Source: Lytechinus pictus (Eukaryota; Echinodermata; Echinoidea; Temnopleuroida; Toxopneustidae). From it: a stretch of 64,000 bases of DNA. The position numbers and the translations under genes were made by a program. Location of the stretch: contig NC_087258.1 of assembly GCF_037042905.1 (NCBI RefSeq), positions 4,814,501-4,878,500 of the forward strand, read 5' to 3'. This document shows, one piece after another, positions 59,401-64,000 of this stretch (the stretch's first letter is position 1; each line of letters opens with the position of its first letter). The notes beneath the pieces are model-generated. The model ran no database searches and was not told the DNA's origin. It worked only from the letters and a program-made list of their open reading frames with translations.

Positions 59401-60662
59401 CCCTCCGGGAGGAAGTAATACATGCCAACCATGACCTTCCAGCAGCGGGACACCCGGGTCGAGACCGTACAAAGGCCTATCTGCGCGCCAAGTATTTCTG
59501 GTATAAGATGGGGAAGGATGTGACTGGGTATGTCCGGTCATGTTCTGCCTGTAACCAGAATAAGAAGTCCACAAGATATGGTAGGAGCCCTTTACGCAAC
59601 TATCATGCTGGGATACCGATGGAGCGGGTCCATCTGGATTTTCTGGGGCCTTTGCCCAAGTCGTCCAGGGGTAACGAAAACATACTCATGATGGTGGACC
59701 AGTTCACCAAATGGGTAGAGTGCATTCCGCTACCGTCGCAGACAGCAGAGGAGACGGCTCGCGCAGCGGTAGGCGAATTCTTTTGCCGTTTCGGATACCC
59801 GCTGGCCATCTTTACGGACCAGGGGCGAAACTTTGAGAGTAACCTCTTCAAGGGGATTTGCGAAGCGCTCCTGATCCACAAGGCGAAGACCACACCGTAC
59901 CGACCATCAGGCAATGGCCAAGTGGAACGGTACAATCGCACCTTGATGGACGCGATTCGCTGCTATGTTGGTCGGACCCAAAACAAATGGGACGAGTTTC
60001 TCCCTCAGATAGCGGGGGCCTTGAGGGCCACCGTTAACCGCCACACGGGTTATACAGCCAACCGTCTGATGCTTGGACGGGAAGTGAACCAGCCCGCCCA
60101 TCTTATGTATCCTCTGCCGGGAGAACCAATGTTTCTTGATAGTGGAGAGTACTTAGGGAGACTGACTAAGGCAACCCAAATCGCCCATGAAGTCGCCCGG
60201 GCCACTCTCAAGAATACTCAGCGTCGCATGAAGCGCGATTACGATATACATTCTTACCGTCGTCAGTATGGAGAAGGTGATCCTGTCTACATCTTGGACA
60301 CCGCCAAGGTCAAGGGTAAGTGTAAGAAGTTGAGCCGCCCTTGGAAGGGTCCAGGTAAGGTGGTTAAACAGCTAACGCCTGACCTGTATCGGGTAAAATT
60401 GCGAAATTCAATATCGACTGTCCATCAGGATAGGATGAAGCCATGCCGTGACCGTGAAGTTCCAGACTGGTGTCAGGGGTCAGATGAAGTGGATGCAGAG
60501 ACGCTCTACTGCACCTGTCGTCAACCCTATGATGAAACCAGGTTCATGATCGGCTGCGATAAATGCGACGACTGGTTCCATGGGGACTGTGTGGGCGTGA
60601 CCCCAGGGGAGAGTCTTAACATTGATAAGTATTACTGCCCCCTTTGCACGAAGAAAGAGTGA
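56340..60662 (+). pseudogene. pol: pol polyprotein: protease, RT, RNase H, integrase, PHD finger
   Basis: Replication polyprotein, in the -1 frame relative to the zinc-knuckle part of gag and overlapping it by about 157 bp, so frameshifting is likely. Protease: VVDTAAEVSII (Asp at 56,838). RT: YPLPNIEECFD, 'VRMGFGLCNAPATFSRAM', and catalytic FLDDV (58,101-58,115). RNase [15 protein letters not shown] to '[12 protein letters not shown]' and HANADALSR. Integrase: [11 protein letters not shown] and SCSACNQ zinc site, then HLDFLG, '[10 protein letters not shown]' and GNGQVERYN (DDE). The C-terminus (60,504-60,650) is a complete C4HC3 PHD finger: [34 protein letters not shown]. Breaks: an in-frame TAA at 58,194-58,196 just after RT motif C, and the RT motif A box is KLGAN (57,909-57,923) with Gly where the first catalytic Asp is expected. 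This copy cannot code for an active RT. Confidence 0.93.
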
Positions 60663-60796
60663 GGGAGTGATTGGTACTTCCGGGTGGGCATCTCATTTCC
60701 ATTGGGGCGTAATGGTCCTGGGTTACTGAAATGAATTTCTTATTGGGATAATGAATTCCTAATCACCCGGTTTGTGATTTGCCGAATACTTATCAT

Positions 60797-60830
60797 ATTT
60801 TTCCGTTCTCCCTTTTTGTCTTTTCTGCAG
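60797..60830 (+). promoter_or_regulatory. Strong 3' splice acceptor before ORF3
   Basis: A pyrimidine-rich run (CCGTTCTCCCTTTTTGTCTT) leads to TTTCTGCAG directly before the ATG at 60,831. Such a site at the pol-ORF3 junction is what a spliced, env-like subgenomic mRNA needs. A candidate donor is CTAG|GTAAGT at about 51,505. Confidence 0.6.
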
Positions 60831-63419
60831 ATGGAGGAAGCGGTTAACCTTCCGCTACCCTCTGATGGGGAACTCGAGGGCTCGGCGGGGGAGGAAGACA
60901 ATCCGATCCTTTCTCTGGGCCAAGTTGATCTGGGGACAAGTGCTCCGGACCAATGCGAGGGGGTAGGACCCGCCCCTTCACAGGTAATGGGGGCTGGGGA
61001 GCCTGTTACGGCTTCCCCAGTTATTGGGGATATCGCGGGGGCCCAAGCGGCACCCTACAAAGGGGGAGTTTCTAGAACGCCTCCAGGGTTTGAGGACATA
61101 GGGAGGTTTAATCGGTCCTTCCCGGAAAAACAAATGCGCTGTTTGGAGGCGTTGGAGTGGCTCGTGCAGGGCCAGCTCCTTCCATATCCGGGCGCGATAG
61201 TTAGGATGGTCCAATCTGGGCTACCCTGGGACTTGGTCCTGGGATTCGTGGACAGGGCATATGCGCGGGCGGTGGAGATGGCGGATGCGGGTTGGGTCCG
61301 CTGTCTACACGAATACCTTGGGGGGCGGCTGTCTCCTGATCAATACGGGAATCGGTTTCCGTTATTGGACGAAGGGGGTGGGAACGATGGGTTGGTGTTT
61401 TTCGACCCCGACACTCCTTGGTGGGAACCCGCCATGGAGAGGCAACGTCGTTTCCCTCGAGGTTTGGCTTATCTGCCTCACTTCGAGGGGAGGGTATCCA
61501 CGGCGACAGCGTCGGCGCCATGGTTTCAGGACGAGCCGGTTCCTGAGGCCTCGACTGCGACGTGCAATTTGGAGCAGGTGGGACTTAGTCCGGAACCAGC
61601 TCCAACTGCTCCGGAAGCCGCCTCAGATCCGGAGGAGGAGGATATGGATACTGGGCCACAAGCGGCTGCGTCTGAGGCTCCGCCTTCCGATAACCCGGAG
61701 GTCCCATCCGAGCACACAAAGGTCCCTGAAGCCCAGGCTGAGGAACCGTCCACGGGGGGTAGGTCCATCATGCGTGAGAAGGGGGAGGCGGGTAGGCGAG
61801 GCCGGGCAGGGGCACCTGCCAGCCCGGGTAAACGCGCGTTAAGCGGGGCTATTGGAGGGCCGGCTCACAAGCGGAAGGCGAGGGGACCTTGTCCTCTTTG
61901 CCAGCAGCGGCCCCACCAAAAGTTGAAGGTGCATGTGTATCGTCACATGCCGCCAGCACTCCGTTTGGGGCTTGATAGACCCGTTGGGGAGGAGCTTCCT
62001 CTCCTGGAGGTAATGGGGTGTCTCCGATTTTTGGCCCAGTGTTTTACAGGTAGTCCTGACCTGGATTCGCTGGTTAAGTTTGTGAATCTGAAGGCCCCCG
62101 ACAACTGGAATTGGTACATTCCGCCGTCCATGGAGGAGGAGATGTTCCGTTTTCTAGGACAGCTGGGAGCATTCCGTCCCAGTAGTATTTCGGTGCGTCC
62201 CCTTAATTCTGTTGCCGCATTACTCCATTGGCGAGTATTAGCATTCCTGGTGGGGCAGCTTACTGAGGAAGAAATTCGTCAGTTGCACCACCTTGGGGGT
62301 TCCAGTGCCCCTGAGAAGGAGGAGGCTATGCCAGTCAGAACTGCGCAGCTTAAGCCGGCGGGGAGCACAGTCCCCTCGACGCCGGTAGTAAGGCCGAAGA
62401 GGCCCACATCATCTGGGCACGGCAGGGATTATGTCCCGGCTCATTCGGCTCCGGCTGCAGCGGGCGCGCCACCAGCTGCTAAAGGGGGAGTATCGGCTAC
62501 CCCTGTGGCACCAAGGGGCTCGGTTCAGACCCGGGTTTGGAAACGAACCCCGGGGTCTACCCCAGAGGCCGGGCGCGTTTCGTTCGCGGAAGTCGCGGCA
62601 AAGCCCCCTATACCTCTGGCTGTTGACAGCCATTTCCACCTGGATTTCCTGGAGGGTCGTCTGGGACAGAAGGGCTGGAAATGTGCTGAGTCGACGGCGG
62701 GCAGGGAGCCTCGGGTCCCAGTCCGCCTGGTCGGAGGTGTCGCGAATTTCTGCGATCCCCGCAAATATAAGGGTATCCTGTTCCCGGAGGGCCGCAACTG
62801 GAAAGTCTCTGTGGGGGTACTCCCCCGCATGGCTTCCATTTTCGAAGAAGCTGACTTAGATGCCATGGGCCGATTGGCCTGTGACCCTAAGACTAGCGCG
62901 CTTGGGGAGATTGGTCTGGACTATTCTCTCCCACCCTCCACGTGGTCGAAGCAGCTTCTTGTGTATACGACCATCCTAGAGCAGGTCGGGGCTACTGGCA
63001 AAGTCCTGATACTGCATCTGCGGGGAGAAGACGGAAAAACTTCCGATGTCCCCTCGAGGATTGTTCGAGAAGCGACCAGGACGAGGGCCAACAGACATCA
63101 GCGGGTTCATATCCACTGTTGTACTCTTGGGCCTCTAGAGGTCGAGGCTTGGGGAAAAACTTTCCCCAATACCTACTTTAGCTTCGGCTGCAAGGTGAAA
63201 CATTTCACCGGGGAGCAGCTGGACGCGTTGAGGAAGGTTCCTCTCTCCAAGTTATTGCTGGAGACTGATTCTCCATATCTTCCCGTAGGGGGGGTCAGAT
63301 GTATGACCCCTGCATACATCGGGGAGGTGGGAGAATTTGTCGCCTCAGCTAGGCGCATGGGTTTCCTCACCCTCATGGAACGTGCCCGGATTAATCATCT
63401 GGCGCTCTATGGGGTGTAG
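60831..63419 (+). CDS. ORF3: zinc-finger and TatD-family metallohydrolase (DNase-like) protein
   Basis: 862 residues, fully open, following pol by 168 bp. The ATG at 60,831 is chosen because it sits directly after a splice acceptor; an in-frame ATG 57 bp upstream lies before the pyrimidine tract. Residues 1-340 are acidic, Pro/Glu-rich and low in order. C354-x2-C357-x10-H368-x3-H372 is a zinc-finger-like motif. Residues about 375-480 form a helical region with Trp (DNWNWYIPPSMEEEM) of unknown function, then a basic linker. From about residue 595 comes a TatD domain: DSHFHLD (H601, H603), GEIGLDY (E693), LHLRGE (H729), HIHCC (H762) and LLETDSPYL (D813). These are the six metal ligands of TatD-family hydrolases, which include 3'-5' exonucleases and DNases. 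So a metal-dependent nuclease is likely; substrate and role are unknown. It occupies the env position, but I see no signal peptide or membrane segment. Alternative: it is a host gene, but the retroelement context and splice site argue for an element gene. Confidence 0.88.
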   Translation: MEEAVNLPLPSDGELEGSAGEEDNPILSLGQVDLGTSAPDQCEGVGPAPSQVMGAGEPVTASPVIGDIAGAQAAPYKGGVSRTPPGFEDIGRFNRSFPEKQMRCLEALEWLVQGQLLPYPGAIVRMVQSGLPWDLVLGFVDRAYARAVEMADAGWVRCLHEYLGGRLSPDQYGNRFPLLDEGGGNDGLVFFDPDTPWWEPAMERQRRFPRGLAYLPHFEGRVSTATASAPWFQDEPVPEASTATCNLEQVGLSPEPAPTAPEAASDPEEEDMDTGPQAAASEAPPSDNPEVPSEHTKVPEAQAEEPSTGGRSIMREKGEAGRRGRAGAPASPGKRALSGAIGGPAHKRKARGPCPLCQQRPHQKLKVHVYRHMPPALRLGLDRPVGEELPLLEVMGCLRFLAQCFTGSPDLDSLVKFVNLKAPDNWNWYIPPSMEEEMFRFLGQLGAFRPSSISVRPLNSVAALLHWRVLAFLVGQLTEEEIRQLHHLGGSSAPEKEEAMPVRTAQLKPAGSTVPSTPVVRPKRPTSSGHGRDYVPAHSAPAAAGAPPAAKGGVSATPVAPRGSVQTRVWKRTPGSTPEAGRVSFAEVAAKPPIPLAVDSHFHLDFLEGRLGQKGWKCAESTAGREPRVPVRLVGGVANFCDPRKYKGILFPEGRNWKVSVGVLPRMASIFEEADLDAMGRLACDPKTSALGEIGLDYSLPPSTWSKQLLVYTTILEQVGATGKVLILHLRGEDGKTSDVPSRIVREATRTRANRHQRVHIHCCTLGPLEVEAWGKTFPNTYFSFGCKVKHFTGEQLDALRKVPLSKLLLETDSPYLPVGGVRCMTPAYIGEVGEFVASARRMGFLTLMERARINHLALYGV

Positions 63420-63661
63420 TGAGGGTAGGAAAGGGGGATGGAGGAACTTTGTCCTCCATTTTTTCGAAGGGATTCTGATTCCCTTTGCATTTTTTGGGGT
63501 TAGGTTAGCGCGTTTAGGACCCTACATGTTTTCTGTACAGGAGGAGACCAGCTGGGTCGCCTCCTCTTGGTGTCTTTTGTGTTCGTTGTCTATGTTTTCG
63601 TTTATCTTTTTGTATATTTAGGCCATGTAGGAAATGCTTCATGGTCCGCTTTGGAGGGGAG
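63420..63661 (+). other. 3' untranslated region and polypurine tract
   Basis: Non-coding after the ORF3 stop TAG. It contains the inverted pair GGAGGAAC..GTCCTCC near 63,440-63,460. The purine run TTTGGAGGGGAG ending at 63,661 directly precedes TGTTTT, as expected of the plus-strand primer next to an LTR. A second purine run (GGTAGGAAAGGGGGATGGAGG) lies at 63,424-63,444 but is not followed by TG. Confidence 0.5.
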
Positions 63662-64000
63662 TGTTTTAAATGGCCCTTTTCGCATAATGGCAGCGCTGAC
63701 GCCCCCTTCCTGCACCTGGGGGACCTAGGTTGGGTACTGGTGCTCCAGTCTCTCAACCGAACGGGAATGCTATGTGTTGCACAGCCCGGGTAAGATGGTG
63801 CCTCGACAGGGGAGGGCCAGCGGCAGCCCACTGCTATGGGAAAGTGGAGCTTTCTGGGAAGGGGGGACCCTCCTGGGATATGGGATTTTGTATGGGTTTT
63901 ATATTTTTATATATATATACCATTGTTCTATATGTTTTGTATGGGTTTTTTAAAGAACCTCAAAACTCTAGGTTTTTAGGTGTTATTACGGGTTTTTACC
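63662..64000 (+). repeat. Start of the 3' LTR (U3), cut by the window end
   Basis: It starts TGTTTTAAATGG after the polypurine tract. A TATA-like run (TTTTATATATATATACC) lies at about 63,906-63,922, fitting a U3 promoter. The rest is outside the window, so it cannot be compared with the 5' LTR remnant. Confidence 0.5.

Larger units (their letters stand above)
51040..64000 (+). mobile_element. Ty3/gypsy-type LTR retrotransposon with PHD integrase and TatD ORF3
   Basis: Order: 5' LTR remnant, primer site, leader with tandem repeats, gag, pol (protease-RT-RNase H-integrase-PHD), ORF3 (zinc finger and TatD domain), polypurine tract, start of the 3' LTR; the element runs off the window. RT before integrase is the Ty3/gypsy order. 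Total length in the window is nearly 13 kb, of which 1,344 bp is a later hAT insertion. The coding part is GC-rich against the AT-rich host DNA. gag and pol are broken; ORF3 is open. Confidence 0.9.

Noticed and set aside
60774..60830. Upstream in-frame ATG as the ORF3 start
   Set aside because: The first 19 codons translate the splice-acceptor pyrimidine tract; the ATG at 60,831 fits expression better.
60831..63419. ORF3 as an envelope protein
   Set aside because: No signal peptide, transmembrane segment or fusion-like region is visible; the TatD motifs explain the C-terminal third.
63424..63444. First purine run after ORF3 as the polypurine tract
   Set aside because: It is not followed by a TG that could start an LTR, unlike the run ending at 63,661.

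Overview
The window looks like a piece of an echinoderm genome, most likely a sea urchin (Lytechinus/Strongylocentrotus type). The reasons are the AT-rich intergenic sequence with many 'ACATGTA' words, several dispersed repeat families that I associate with sea urchins (the TTAA-flanked 'AAAGGACAAGTCCACC' family and the 'TGACCTTTGACC' tandem repeat), intron-containing animal genes, and a very high load of small transposons. There is no prokaryotic gene organisation, no rRNA gene and no CRISPR array. The species assignment is inference.

Layout. 0-33 kb is mostly non-coding. It holds a tandem repeat carrying nuclear-receptor-like DR1 motifs with another element nested in it (2.9-5.1 kb), a 0.7 kb pure pyrimidine tract (7.25-7.93 kb), a decayed LINE on the minus strand (16.5-18.1 kb) lying against a tandem repeat of perfect RFX X-boxes (18.1-18.9 kb), and many MITEs in at least six families. 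33.27-34.29 kb carries the first coding exon of a GT31 glycosyltransferase (C1GALT1-like, minus strand). 41.72-41.83 kb carries one exon of a facilitative glucose transporter (SLC2A/GLUT, minus strand). 39-45 kb is a cluster of nested transposons, including a tRNA-derived SINE split by a 1.6 kb element. 45.4-51.0 kb is bounded by two arms (about 0.7 kb) of a long inverted repeat; each arm carries a TATA-like sequence, a DR1 motif and a splice-donor-like site.

The main find is a large Ty3/gypsy-type LTR retrotransposon from about 51.04 kb to the window end. It has a partial 5' LTR, a leader with five ~172 bp tandem repeats, gag (an N-terminal helix-hairpin-helix-like segment, capsid, zinc knuckle), pol (protease, RT, RNase H, integrase ending in a PHD finger), then a third gene. 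This 862-aa ORF3 has a CCHH zinc-finger-like motif and a C-terminal TatD-family metal-dependent hydrolase/DNase domain in which all six metal ligands are present. ORF3 starts at an ATG placed directly after a strong 3' splice acceptor, the position and expression mode of a retroviral env gene, but the product is a nuclease-like protein instead.

This copy is not autonomous. gag is split by a 1,344 bp hAT-type insertion with a perfect 8 bp target duplication and has a frameshift. pol has an in-frame TAA in the RT, and the RT motif A catalytic Asp is Gly. ORF3 alone is fully open. The window therefore suggests a retrotransposon lineage that combines chromatin reading (PHD, by similarity to H3K4me3 readers) with a captured TatD nuclease.
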